A stretch of DNA of 64,000 nucleotides from JBCCFK01 sp965262315 (GTDB lineage: Bacteria; Actinomycetota; Acidimicrobiia; Acidimicrobiales; UBA8592), in assembly GCA_965262315.1 (NCBI GenBank), contig CBDHFJ010000011.1:1-64000 (forward strand), written 5' to 3'. The translations under genes were made by a program, and so were the position numbers. Of the stretch, positions 39,307 to 48,280 are shown piece by piece. The notes beneath the pieces were generated by a model, which made no database searches, was not told the DNA's origin, and saw nothing but the letters and a program-made list of their open reading frames with translations. Every line of letters begins with the position of its first letter. Positions within the stretch are counted from its first letter, which is position 1.

Positions 39307-40665
39307 TCACCCGTACTTGACTTCCTGGGCGTAGCCCGGGGTGCCGTGCTCGTGGAGGTCGAGACCCTCGAGCTCCTCTTCCTCGCTCACCCGCAGCAGG
39401 TTCATGCTCTTGAGAGCGGAGAACAGGATGCCGGTGGTGGTGAGGACCCAGGCGGCCACGATGAGCACGCCGAGGAGCTGCACGATCAGCTGCTCGATAC
39501 CGCCGCCGTAGAAGAGACCGGCGTCTTCCCGACCGAGGAAGGCGTCGTCGTACTTGGCGAAGAGGCCGATGGCCAGCGTGCCCCAGACACCGACCACGCC
39601 GTGCACCGAGATGGCGCCGACCGGATCGTCGATCCGGATGCGGTCGAAGAAGAGGACGCTGAAGACCACGATCACGCCGCCGATGGCGCCGGTGATGACC
39701 GCACCGAAGGGGGTGAGGGCAGCAGTACCGGCGGTGATGGCGACCAGACCGGCGAGGATGCCGTTGGCGGTCATGGCGACGTCGAGCTTGCCGCTCTTCG
39801 CCCAGATGGTGCCGCCTGCGGCGAGGCCACCGGCTGCCGCGGCGAGCAAGGTGGTGACACCGGCTCGGACCACGACGTTGTCGGCAGCGAGTTCGGAGCC
39901 GGCGTTGAAGCCGAACCAACCGAACCACAGGATGAAGACGCCGATGACCGCGAAGGCCACGTTGTGACCCGGGATGGCCCGGGGCTTGCCGTTCTCGTCG
40001 TACTTGCCCAGGCGGGGCCCGAGGAAGTAGGCGCCCATGAGCGCTGCCCAGCCACCGGCCGAGTGGACGATCGTCGAACCGGCGAAGTCACTGAAGATGG
40101 CGTCGCCGATCTCGATGTCGGTCAGGATGCCGCCGCCCCAGAACGAGTGGACGACCATCGGGTAGATGAAGCCGGTCATGACGGCGGCGAAGATCAGATA
40201 ACCCTGGATCTTCGTGCGCTCGGCCATGGCACCGGAAGCGATGGTGACCGCTGCGGCCGCGAAGACGACCTGGAAGAAGAATGGCGTGTAGCCGGAGTAG
40301 AGCCCGTCGAAGGACCCGTCGTCGAAGCCCGACAGGAAGAAGGCGTCGGTGCCCATCAGGGTGCTGTCGGACCCGAAGGCGATGCCGTAACCGACAGCCC
40401 AGAACATGATGGCGCCGACGCACATGTCGGCCATGTTCTTGGCCATGATGTTGCCGACGTTCTTGGCTCGGGTCAGACCGGCTTCGACGAGACCGAAACC
40501 GGCCTGCATCAGGAACACCAGGATGCCTGCGATGAACACCCAGATGTTGTCGAGCACGGCCTGGACCAAGGCAGCCTCGGATGCGTCCTGTGCCAGCGCC
40601 GGGGATGCCCCTACAACCAGTACGACCAGAGCACCCGCAACCATGGCGAGCAGCTTGCGTTTCAT
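39307..40665 (-). CDS. amt: Ammonium transporter Amt with signal peptide
   Basis: A 452-residue membrane protein starting at MKRKLL (ATG 40665 after GGAGGAGAC). An N-terminal signal sequence is followed by about 11 transmembrane helices. Pore residues include the twin histidines in STIVHSAGGWAALMG and SVHGVVGVWG, plus the phenylalanine-rich vestibule GYTPFFFQVVFAA. It conducts ammonium across the cytoplasmic membrane. No glnK gene is next to it in the window, although amt is often paired with a PII gene. A 380-base upstream region with an imperfect inverted repeat precedes it. Confidence 0.92.
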   Translation of the reverse strand: MKRKLLAMVAGALVVLVVGASPALAQDASEAALVQAVLDNIWVFIAGILVFLMQAGFGLVEAGLTRAKNVGNIMAKNMADMCVGAIMFWAVGYGIAFGSDSTLMGTDAFFLSGFDDGSFDGLYSGYTPFFFQVVFAAAAVTIASGAMAERTKIQGYLIFAAVMTGFIYPMVVHSFWGGGILTDIEIGDAIFSDFAGSTIVHSAGGWAALMGAYFLGPRLGKYDENGKPRAIPGHNVAFAVIGVFILWFGWFGFNAGSELAADNVVVRAGVTTLLAAAAGGLAAGGTIWAKSGKLDVAMTANGILAGLVAITAGTAALTPFGAVITGAIGGVIVVFSVLFFDRIRIDDPVGAISVHGVVGVWGTLAIGLFAKYDDAFLGREDAGLFYGGGIEQLIVQLLGVLIVAAWVLTTTGILFSALKSMNLLRVSEEEELEGLDLHEHGTPGYAQEVKYG

Positions 40666-41045
40666 TGTCTCCTCCTTCTCGCCCCTGTGGACGCCAACGG
40701 CGCAGGGGTCCCTCTCTCGGAGACGCAAGCTATGGGTGACGGATTTCTGTCCTGTTCCGACACTGTGAACGCAATGGCACCAATTCCTGTCGGAAATCTG
40801 TCAGGAAGGGTTGTGAAGCTTTCCGTCTGCGCGCCGTGGCCGAGCGCCCGTCCCACGATTCCTGCGCGCGCCATGGCACGCGGCGACGCTCACCAGTGGG
40901 TTCCCCTCCCCGTCGCCCTGCCAGACGAGTCACCGGTTCTCCAGGTCCTGGTCCGCCGCCATCGGAGGCCCACGACAGACCCGCCGAGACAGCCCTGCCG
41001 TCCCACTGCGACCGGGCACCAGCCCCAGAGGGGCGCCGGTCCGAG
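40666..41045. other. Upstream region of amt with imperfect inverted repeat
   Basis: No gene is recognised here. Around 40736-40804 two similar, oppositely oriented segments (TGACGGATTTCTGTC and, reversed, TGACAGATTTCCGACA) lie about 50 bases apart. They could be an operator for nitrogen control of amt, such as by GlnR. A matching GlnR consensus could not be confirmed, so the role is open. Confidence 0.3.
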
Positions 41046-41116
41046 AGCGGGTGACGGGAATCGAACCCGCGTTCTCAGCTTGGGAAGCTGATGTTCTACC
41101 ATTGAACTACACCCGC
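41046..41116 (-). tRNA. tRNA-Gly (anticodon CCC)
   Basis: On the minus strand a complete cloverleaf folds. The 7-base acceptor stem GCGGGTG pairs with CACCCGC. The D arm GTTC...GAAC and the anticodon stem TCAGC/GCTGA follow. The loop TTCCCAA carries anticodon CCC, and the T arm GCGGG-TTCGATT-CCCGT completes the fold. The CCA end is not encoded. It would read GGG glycine codons, which suits a high-GC genome. Confidence 0.95.
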
Positions 41117-41176
41117 AGGTGGGCCGACTCTAGCGGCTCCCGCTTCGGACGGGTACGGCGAACAGCGCACGGGATC

Positions 41177-41590
41177 GTGGCCAAACGACGCAGGAACCGA
41201 GGGCCCGCAGCGAGCGATCCGTGTCCGTGCGGCCTCGCGAGCTTCGGTGCGTGCTGCGGGCCACTCCTGGCCGGCGAGGCGCCGGCAGCGACCGCGGAGG
41301 CCCTCATGCGCTCGCGCTACACCGCGTACGCCCTCGGCGACACCGCACACCTGCGCCGGAGCTGGCACCCCGACGAATGCCCAGCGGAGTTGACCACCGA
41401 TCGGTCGATCACCTGGTTGGGCCTCGAGATCCTCGAGACGCACGCCGGTCGCGCGCTCGACGCAACAGGCACGGTGGCCTTCGCTGCGCACTACGACGCC
41501 GGCGCCGGTCCTGCGGTGATGCGTGAACGCAGCCGGTTCGGTCGGATCGACGGCGCCTGGGTCTACGTCGACGGCGCTCCCCTTCTCTGA
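41177..41590 (+). CDS. YchJ-like SEC-C motif protein
   Basis: A GTG start at 41177 gives 137 residues. The N-terminus has the zinc-binding SEC-C motif CPCG...ACCGPLL, followed by the YchJ signature LMRSRYTAYALGDTAHLRRSWHP and a compact beta-rich half (WLGLEILETHAG, TVAFAAHY, RSRFGRIDGAWVYVDG). YchJ-family proteins are small zinc-binding proteins of unknown function, and the length here is typical. It lies next to the tRNA-Gly gene on the other strand. Confidence 0.8.
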   Translation: MAKRRRNRGPAASDPCPCGLASFGACCGPLLAGEAPAATAEALMRSRYTAYALGDTAHLRRSWHPDECPAELTTDRSITWLGLEILETHAGRALDATGTVAFAAHYDAGAGPAVMRERSRFGRIDGAWVYVDGAPLL

Positions 41591-41714
41591 GCCGTCCGCG
41601 CCGAGATTCAAGATCGAGGCCGGATCAGCCGATCGGAACAGGGGTCGCCGACGTTTCGTCGATGGCCGCACGAGACGGCAACGGTCCCGGCGGGTGACCG
41701 AGAGGAGCAATCGA

Positions 41715-42632
41715 ATGGCGGGGAAACAGCGTTCACGACGCGTCGTGCTCGGCCTGCTGGCGGGGGCGTTCGCCTTCGGGCCGCTGACGGCGGCTGCCGC
41801 GGCACAGGACGACGGCACCGACGTCGAGCCGGCCACCCCAGACGCCGTTCTCGAAGCGCTGCAGTTCTACGCCGACGAGATCTTCGGCCGCGATCTCGAC
41901 GGCGACGGCATCCCCGACGTCGTCGACACCGACGGCGACGGCATCCCCGACGTCGCCTCCGTGGAGGAAGGCGAACCCGGCGACCGAGACATCCAGCCGG
42001 GAGACCCGGTGTTCCTCGCGGCCATCACCGACGAGTTGCAGGCCCGAGGCCTCGACACCATCGTCGCCAACACCGGTGGCTCCGACCTGCTGGGCGACTG
42101 CGGTGGTCTCGCCATGTCGTTCGACGGCGATGGTCAGCTGATCGACCTCGCCATCGGCATCCCGTCCAACGAGGGCGGCGGACCCGCCGGCCAGCTGATC
42201 GACGGCTTCGGTGAGAACGTGGGCGAGCGGGCCTTCACCACCGACAACCCGTTCATCGTCGACGACCGAGTGGTCTACATCGGCACCCTGCCCCGTACCG
42301 GTGACGGCGCCCGCGAGCACAACTGGACCATCAAGACCGCCGGCATCTCGATCGACAAGGGGGGCGATCCCAACGACAACGGCAAGAACCGCAACGCCGG
42401 CGAGGTCGACCTGGGTTCCGTGCCCACCGCCCTGCGCCCGGCCGGCATCTTCCCCGTGACCGGCGAGCTGACGTCCGAGAACGGACTGTCGTGCCTGGCG
42501 GACGGCTGGGTCAAGTTCGAAGGTGGCAACCCGCTGCTCTCAGCTCCGTCGGCGGTCGCCGCGGTCCTCGGTGGCGCCGGGATCGTCGGCCTTCTCTTCA
42601 ACTCCCGACCCGCCATCACCTGGAAGGCGTGA
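41715..42632 (+). CDS. Exported protein with calcium-type DxDGDGxPD repeats and C-terminal membrane anchor
   Basis: A 305-residue protein (ATG 41715 behind GAGGAGCAA). The signal peptide is LGLLAGAFAFGPLTAAAAAQ. Residues of about 57-80 hold repeated DLDGDGIPDVVDTDGDGIPDV motifs like thrombospondin type 3 calcium-binding loops. A hydrophobic segment near the C-terminus (AVAAVLGGAGIVGLLFNS) would anchor it in the membrane with a short cytoplasmic end. The middle is unrecognised. The next gene starts 2 bases after its stop, so they form an operon. Confidence 0.65.
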   Translation: MAGKQRSRRVVLGLLAGAFAFGPLTAAAAAQDDGTDVEPATPDAVLEALQFYADEIFGRDLDGDGIPDVVDTDGDGIPDVASVEEGEPGDRDIQPGDPVFLAAITDELQARGLDTIVANTGGSDLLGDCGGLAMSFDGDGQLIDLAIGIPSNEGGGPAGQLIDGFGENVGERAFTTDNPFIVDDRVVYIGTLPRTGDGAREHNWTIKTAGISIDKGGDPNDNGKNRNAGEVDLGSVPTALRPAGIFPVTGELTSENGLSCLADGWVKFEGGNPLLSAPSAVAAVLGGAGIVGLLFNSRPAITWKA

Positions 42633-42634
42633 TC

Positions 42635-43036
42635 ATGACCGCAACACAACACGGCACCCGAGTGCAACGACATCCCATCCGCGGTGGGTTCTACGGCCTG
42701 CTGATCGGCGCGAGCGTGGCCATCTACCTGGTGCTCTTCGCCGTGACCCCGTTCCGGATCTCCACGCTCGTCACCATCGTGGTGATCGGCGCCGTGGTGG
42801 GAGCGCTCTGGGGATCGGTCGCGCCCGCGAAGAAGCTCGACGAACCCGCGCCGAACGAGCACGCCTTCGGATCGGTCTTCACCAGCTCGGCAGCGCAGGG
42901 GCCGCCACCCACGTACGAGGAGACCTACGGCCGAGCCACGCAGGCCACCGATGACGGTGCGTTCGGTGCCGGCACCGCCGCAGACGAGGCGGCCGCCGAC
43001 CTGCGGACCGAGGAGCGACCCGACGCCGCCCAGTGA
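42635..43036 (+). CDS. Small two-helix membrane protein
   Basis: A 133-residue protein with two transmembrane helices (GFYGLLIGASVAIYLVLFAV and TLVTIVVIGAVVGALWGSV) and a long acidic, disordered cytoplasmic-like C-terminus. It lies directly behind the DxDGDG protein, with 2 bases between stop and start, and probably works with it. No family is recognised. Confidence 0.6.
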   Translation: MTATQHGTRVQRHPIRGGFYGLLIGASVAIYLVLFAVTPFRISTLVTIVVIGAVVGALWGSVAPAKKLDEPAPNEHAFGSVFTSSAAQGPPPTYEETYGRATQATDDGAFGAGTAADEAAADLRTEERPDAAQ

Positions 43037-43055
43037 CCGCGGCGGGTCAGCGGCT

Positions 43056-43655
43056 TCAGCGGCCAACCGGGGTCCGGAGCGACACCAGCTCACGGGCGGC
43101 GGTGACGATGAGATCGAGCGCTCCGTCGAGCAGGCCGGCGCCGTAGTCGGGGTCACCGACCGCGACCACCATGGGGAGCACGCCCCGGACGGTCGCCGCG
43201 GCCAGATCCGAGACCTGTGCACGGTCGGCCTCGTCGAGGTCGGCCAGGCCGGCCGGGACCACCGGCCTCAGGATCGTGCCGATCGACGAACGCCACTCGT
43301 AGGGCGGCCCACCGGTGTGGAAGCAGGCCTCGGCCCACCGCGGGTTCTCGATGATCCAGGCTGCCACGGCGCGAAGGACGTGGAGACGGAACTCCTCGTC
43401 GAGCTCGTCGGGTGTCTGGTTGCAGCCTTTGGCCGCGCATTCGGCCGCTGCACTGATCGCCACCGATGCCACCTCGGTGCCGGCCCGCGACCGGAGCTCC
43501 TGTGTGAGCGCGCCGATGCCGCCCACAGTGGAGTGCACCGTGGACTTGCCGTAGTTGGTCTCGGCCGCCAGCGTCCTGATGGTCAGCGCATCGAGTCCGC
43601 GTCCGCGGACGATTTGCTCTGCGGCGTCGACGAGCATGTCTCGCGTCGAAGGCAT
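43056..43655 (-). CDS. TetR-family transcriptional regulator
   Basis: A 199-residue protein with the TetR N-terminal helix-turn-helix (VDAAEQIVRGRGLDALTIRTLAAETNYGKSTVHSTVGG) and a variable C-terminal ligand-binding region. It is convergent with the small membrane protein and divergent from tdk about 180 bases away. Ligand and targets are unknown. Confidence 0.8.
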   Translation of the reverse strand: MPSTRDMLVDAAEQIVRGRGLDALTIRTLAAETNYGKSTVHSTVGGIGALTQELRSRAGTEVASVAISAAAECAAKGCNQTPDELDEEFRLHVLRAVAAWIIENPRWAEACFHTGGPPYEWRSSIGTILRPVVPAGLADLDEADRAQVSDLAAATVRGVLPMVVAVGDPDYGAGLLDGALDLIVTAARELVSLRTPVGR

Positions 43656-43833
43656 TGCCGTGGATTCCCCACTTCGCTCGGGATCGTTGTCAAGATTCCG
43701 CCGAGAATCGTCCCGCGATCAACGCTAGCGGACATGGTCCGGTCGACCCGGGTCCTCCGTCCCGGCCGCTGTCCGGAATTGGCCAGCGGCTCGGGCTTTC
43801 CTCGCGACTCACACGCGTGTAGTTTCGCTCGCC

Positions 43834-44508
43834 ATGGCGAAGCTCCGGTTCTTCTTCGGAACGATGGGTTCGGGCAAGTCCACGCAGGCCCTCCAGATCC
43901 GACACAACATGGCGGCCCGAGGACTGGAAGTGGTCCTCACCACCCAGCTGGACCGCCAAACTGGCAAGGTGTCGAGCCGGCTCGGCGTCGCCGCCGAGGC
44001 CGAGATCGTCGATCCGAGCCTCGACCTCTTCCGCCTCGCTTCGGCTCGAGCGGACCGGTCGGGTCTCGATGCCATGATCTGCGATGAGGCACAGTTCTAC
44101 GAGCCCCGCCAGGTCGATCAGCTCGGGCGCGTGGTGGACGAGCTGCAGGTCGACGTCTACGCCTTCGGCCTCCTGACGACCTTCCAGGGCGAACTCTTCC
44201 CGGGCACCAAGCGGCTGCTCGAGCTGGCCGACGAACGCAGCGAGCTGCAGGTCGAAGCCCGGTGTTGGTGCGGCGACCGGGCCACGCACAACGCCCGGTT
44301 GATCAACGGCGTCCAGGTCTACACGGGCGCCCTCAAGGTGGTGGGCGACACCGCGATCGACGAGCCCCAGGAGGCGCCCGAGGTCACCTACGAGCTCATG
44401 TGCCGCAAGCACTGGCACGCGGGCCTGCGGGCAGCACAGGGAGACCAGCTCGAGCTGCTTCCCGAGGCCGCGCCGACCCCGGCGGATCAGCCGGTGACGG
44501 TGGTCTGA
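43834..44508 (+). CDS. tdk: Thymidine kinase
   Basis: A 224-residue type II thymidine kinase. The P-loop GTMGSGKS is at 9-16 and the DEAQF motif at 83-87 carries the catalytic Glu. A lasso/zinc domain shows CWCGDRATHNARL and later CRKHW. It phosphorylates thymidine for DNA precursor salvage. The C-terminal tail of about 20 residues is longer than usual. An HD-domain gene begins 27 bases downstream. Confidence 0.9.
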   Translation: MAKLRFFFGTMGSGKSTQALQIRHNMAARGLEVVLTTQLDRQTGKVSSRLGVAAEAEIVDPSLDLFRLASARADRSGLDAMICDEAQFYEPRQVDQLGRVVDELQVDVYAFGLLTTFQGELFPGTKRLLELADERSELQVEARCWCGDRATHNARLINGVQVYTGALKVVGDTAIDEPQEAPEVTYELMCRKHWHAGLRAAQGDQLELLPEAAPTPADQPVTVV

Positions 44509-44535
44509 GGTCCGACCCTCTGCCACGATGGGTCC

Positions 44536-45096
44536 ATGACGGACACATCGCCGCGAGCTGCGTTCACCCGAATGGACCAGTCCACCGCAGAGGACTGGCA
44601 GATCATCATGACCAACCTGCGTCACCACGCCGAGACCACGGTGGCCGATCGGGTGCTGGCCCAGCTGGCACACCTCGAGGGTGACCACGGCGGGTTCGCC
44701 GTCGACCGGCTCACCCACAGTCTCCAGACCGCGCATCTGGCCGAGGTGGACGGTCGCGACGACGAGTACGTCCTGTGTGCGCTGCTCCACGACGTCGGCG
44801 ACGTCCTGGCACCGTTCAATCATCCCGAGATCGCCGCCGCGATCCTCAAGCCCTACGTCAAGCCCGAGAACCACTGGATGGTGCTGAACCATGGGACCGT
44901 CCAGGGCTACTACTTCTGGCATCACATCGGCCTCGATCGGAACGCGCGAGACGAGCTCGCCGATCACGAGTTCTACGACCACACCGTCGAGTTCTGCGCA
45001 AAGTACGACATGCCAGCGTTCGACCCCGACGGGACCACGCCGCCGTTGTCGCACTACGAACCGCTGATCAGAGCAGCCTTCGGCCCGGCCGCGTAG
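44536..45096 (+). CDS. HD-domain protein, PhnZ-like
   Basis: The 186-residue protein has an HD core: H61 (RLTHSLQTAHLAE), H85-D86 (ALLHDVGD), H96 and H119 (LNHGTVQGYYFWHHIG). The order H...HD...H...H fits the mixed-valent di-iron HD oxygenases such as PhnZ better than phosphohydrolases. It directly follows tdk on the same strand. The substrate is unknown, and a nucleotide phosphohydrolase role is also possible given the neighbour. Confidence 0.65.
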   Translation: MTDTSPRAAFTRMDQSTAEDWQIIMTNLRHHAETTVADRVLAQLAHLEGDHGGFAVDRLTHSLQTAHLAEVDGRDDEYVLCALLHDVGDVLAPFNHPEIAAAILKPYVKPENHWMVLNHGTVQGYYFWHHIGLDRNARDELADHEFYDHTVEFCAKYDMPAFDPDGTTPPLSHYEPLIRAAFGPAA

Positions 45097-45111
45097 CCAC
45101 CGGGCCGCCCG

Positions 45112-47341
45112 TCAGTTGTCGCGCTCGGGCTGACCGCCGACGGCGCGGCGCGATCGTTTCCAGACACCGGGGACGGGACCCTCTCGGCGGCGGATGGTCG
45201 GGTCGGTCCCGGCGTCAGCCGTCATCCAGGCGAGCTCGCCGGCGGCGGACCACGCCGGCCGCGGCGCCGTCGCGTCCGAGAACGCTCCGACCGGCGCGAG
45301 CACAGGTTCCGGCATACGGGGCGACTGCGGCCCATCGCGGTCGATCGGCGGGAAGGGTTCGGCTCGCGACGTGTCGAGCTCGACCCGCCAGGGCGGTGCC
45401 GGCTCGTCGTCCAGCGGCGCCGGATGACCGGTCGCAGGCTCCGCCATCCGGAGCGGTTCGGGCTCGGGTGCCGGCTCGACGCCATCGTCAGCAACCACAG
45501 ACTCCGCCCCGAAGACAGGCTCGGAGCCACCACCAAACGCCGGCTCGGGTTCAACCAAAGGCTCGGGTTCAAACGCCGGTACGGATTCGCCCGGGCGCAA
45601 CGGCTCGGCCCCGACCACCGGCACGGAACTCAGGCTCGAAGACCGGCTCGGCATCCACGACCCGCTCGGGCTCGAGATCGAAGCTCGGATCGACGCCGAA
45701 CGCCGGCTCGAAGGCTCGGGTTCAAACCGGCGGATTCGCCCGGCAACGGCTCGGCCCCGACCACCGGCACGGAACCAGGCCGAGGACCGGCTCAACGCCG
45801 AAGACCGGCTCGGCATCCACGACCCGCTCGGGCTCGTGATCGAAGCTCGGATCGACGCCGAACGCCGGCTCGGGTTCAACCAAAGGCTCGGGTTCAAACG
45901 CCGGTACGGATTCGCCCGGGCGCAACGGCTCGGCCCCGACCACCGGCACGGAACCAGGCTCGAGGACCGGCTCAACGCCGAAGACCGGCTCGGCATCCAC
46001 AACCCGCTCGGGCTCGTGATCGAAGCTCGGATCGACGCCGAACGCCGGCTCGGACCCGGACTCGAAGAGCGGCGCGGCATCAGGCTCGAACACCGGACCC
46101 GACTCGCCCACACCAACCGAATCCGCATCAACAGCCGACCCAGACACCCCACCAAACGCCGACCCGGACTCGACACGGCGCACGGCATCAGGCTCGAACA
46201 CCGGACCCGACTCGCCCACACCAACCGAATCCGCATCAACAGCCGACCCAGACACCCCACCAAACGCCGACCCGGACTCGACACGGCGCACGGCATCAGG
46301 CTCGAACACCGGACCCGACTCGCCCACACCAACCGAATCCGCATCAACAGCCGACCCAGACACCCCACCAAACGCCGACCCGGACTCGAAGAGCGGCGCG
46401 GTGTCGGGCTCGACCGTGGGCCTGGGTTCGACGGGCGCAAGATCGGGCTCGAAGAGCGGATCGCCCGCCGGTGCTGGAGACACCGAGGGTTCGGGGGCGA
46501 CAGCGGGCGCCGTTTCGGAGCCGTCTGCCGGCAGCCAGAAGGGTTGGCCATCGGTTTCGGCCTCCCCGGACGACCCGACCACGGCTCCGGGCGAGCCCTG
46601 CCACGAGGCAGCCACCGGCGTCGAGTCGTCGGTGTCCAGGTCGGTCCACGCGTGGAGCGGAACCGTCTCGATCGGCACCGACTCGAGATCGTCGGCCAGG
46701 CTCCATGCCGGCACCCCACCCGGCTCCGCGGCATGGGCCGGGAGCGCCCCGGCGAGACGCCGTCGAGCCTTGGCCTGCTCGAGCAGCTCCCGCGGGTCGG
46801 TCCGGGGACCTGAACTGGCTCGCGACCGAACGACGCGGACGACGGTCAGCACTGCCAGGACCAACGACACCGCGGTGATCGCGATGATGAACGACCGGCC
46901 AGCGTCGGTCCCGGCTTGGTAGCCGTGCACCGTGGCCATGACGAACAGCGGCGCGCTCAGCCAATGGACCCCGCGCCACAGCGCCTTCGGCAGACGCCGC
47001 ATCGCGAACGACGTGAGCTCGATGGCAATCGCCAGATACGTCGCGATGATCCCCCAGGCCACGGCGCCGGGATTCCATTCCGACGCCCATGGGATCAGCA
47101 CGTCGGTCCAACCGAAGGCGACGAAGTCGTCCAGCATGATGGCGGCCACGTGGACAACCGTGAAGATCACACTGAGGCCACCGAGGTAGCGGTGGATGGA
47201 CAACATCCACGCCGGGCTCGCGCGCCGACCCAGCACTCGGCTCGACAGGAGCAGCCCCAGAATCAGACCGAGCGCCAACAGGACCCAGGCGACGATGCCA
47301 CCCGACCGAGCGACGTACCAGGTGAGCTTCTCGGTGCTCAT
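45112..47341 (-). CDS. Ferric-reductase-like membrane protein with long repetitive acidic tail, frame-disrupted
   Basis: Residues 1-165 form a six-helix ferric reductase-like domain with two histidine pairs spaced 13-14 apart: H50 and H64, H126 and H139. They could hold two hemes. From about 250 onward the protein becomes proline-, glutamate- and valine-rich and contains three 36-residue and about three 60-residue tandem repeats. One reading frame is lost near 45775, where one copy lacks a T present in another. The true end is probably at 45112 after LLWMTADAGTDPTIRRR-like sequence, giving about 740 residues. Its ATG overlaps the apbE stop. It may move electrons across the membrane to an extracytoplasmic flavin. 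Confidence 0.7.
45540..46050. repeat. 180-base tandem repeat inside the membrane-protein tail
   Basis: A unit encoding 60 residues (starting FGVDPSFDHEPERVVDAEPV) recurs with a period of 180 bases, for example at 45838 and 46018. A third, shorter copy lies 162 bases further left with indels. The copies differ by a few bases, and one lost base breaks the frame. Confidence 0.7.
46075..46398. repeat. 108-base tandem repeat, three copies
   Basis: A unit beginning CGGCATCAGG starts at 46075, 46183 and 46291, giving a period of exactly 108 bases. Each copy encodes 36 residues (ESGSAFGGVSGSAVDADSVG then VGESGPVFEPDA). The near-identical copies suggest recent expansion. This is protein-coding and not a CRISPR array. 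Confidence 0.85.
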
Positions 47342-48273
47342 ACGAGGAACCCGCCCATGCCGGGGCTGACGTGGTGCGTGCCGTCAGCGTCGATCAGCAA
47401 CGCCTCCAGGCCGAGCTCGCCGATCATGTCGAGTCCCACCTCGACACCGGCGAGCACGGCGGCCTTGGCCACGGACTCCGCGAGCCAGCACTCGGCGCCG
47501 ATCACGGTGGCGGCGGCGACCTCGGAGGTGCCGGGCTCCCCGGTGTTCGGGTCGATCAGGTGGTGCCGCTCCCGGCCGTCGGCGACCAACCAGCGCCGAC
47601 GAGCTCGACTACTGGTGGCGACCGCTCCCCACGGCACGCGCACCGACGCCACGGTGGACGCCCGGTCGAACGGATCCTCGATGTCGATCAGCCAACCGCC
47701 CTCCGGGGCCTGCCCGGCCGTGGCGATGTCGCCTCCCAGGTCGACCAGGACCGCACTCGCGCCGCCCTCGACAGCGGCCCTGGTCACCAGGTCGGCGGCC
47801 AGGCCCTTGCCGATCCCGCCCGGGTCGAACTCCACATCGGGCGGCAGGCACACGGTCCCGGCCCCGCGGTCGAGTTCCACCCGGCTCGCCCGTGCAACCC
47901 AGTCGTGGACCGTGACGGCCGCTGACGCCGGTCGGCGTCGGTCGACGACAAGGACCAGCGGGCCGATCTCCGTGGCGTCCATCTCACGGAAGGTGCGGTC
48001 GTAGCCGGCGCTGACGAGCTCGCGAAGCAGTGTTGGATCGAACCAACCACGGGTGACTCGCGATGCCTGCAGCGCTCGATCAACGAGCAACAGGGTGTCG
48101 GCACCGACCGGTCGAGCGGTCCCCGGGGCCCGGTTCAGACAGGAGATGTCCGAGTCCGCGATGAAGCGGCTCCACTGCTGCTCCAGGTCGTCGATGCGCC
48201 CTTGCAGGTCGGCGAGCAGGCTCGCTCGACCGCCGGTGAAGAAGATGCGCACCGTCGTGCCCATCGCCTCCAC
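47338..48273 (-). CDS. apbE: FAD:protein FMN transferase ApbE
   Basis: The start is placed at a GTG at 48273, with an ATG at 48264 as alternative. About 311 residues show the ApbE signature EAMGTTVRIFF, the FAD-binding FDPGGIGKGLAADL, DLGGDIATAG and HHLIDPNTGEP. ApbE covalently attaches FMN to Ser/Thr of target proteins, usually outside the cytoplasmic membrane. No classic FMN_bind acceptor domain is present in the window. The following membrane protein begins in an ATGA overlap, so the two are likely partners. Confidence 0.88.
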   Translation of the reverse strand: MEAMGTTVRIFFTGGRASLLADLQGRIDDLEQQWSRFIADSDISCLNRAPGTARPVGADTLLLVDRALQASRVTRGWFDPTLLRELVSAGYDRTFREMDATEIGPLVLVVDRRRPASAAVTVHDWVARASRVELDRGAGTVCLPPDVEFDPGGIGKGLAADLVTRAAVEGGASAVLVDLGGDIATAGQAPEGGWLIDIEDPFDRASTVASVRVPWGAVATSSRARRRWLVADGRERHHLIDPNTGEPGTSEVAAATVIGAECWLAESVAKAAVLAGVEVGLDMIGELGLEALLIDADGTHHVSPGMGGFLV

Positions 48274-48280
48274 CGAGGCG

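Noticed and set aside
39184..41091. A 635-residue open frame opposite amt and running into the tRNA
   Set aside because: Antisense shadow of amt; it even crosses the tRNA-Gly gene and shows no recognisable family.
46075..46398. Regular repeats considered as a CRISPR array
   Set aside because: The 108-base units are contiguous, have no unique spacers and encode protein in frame.
45424..46878. Long rightward frames opposite the repetitive membrane-protein tail
   Set aside because: They reflect the repeat composition on the other strand and have no start signal or domain.
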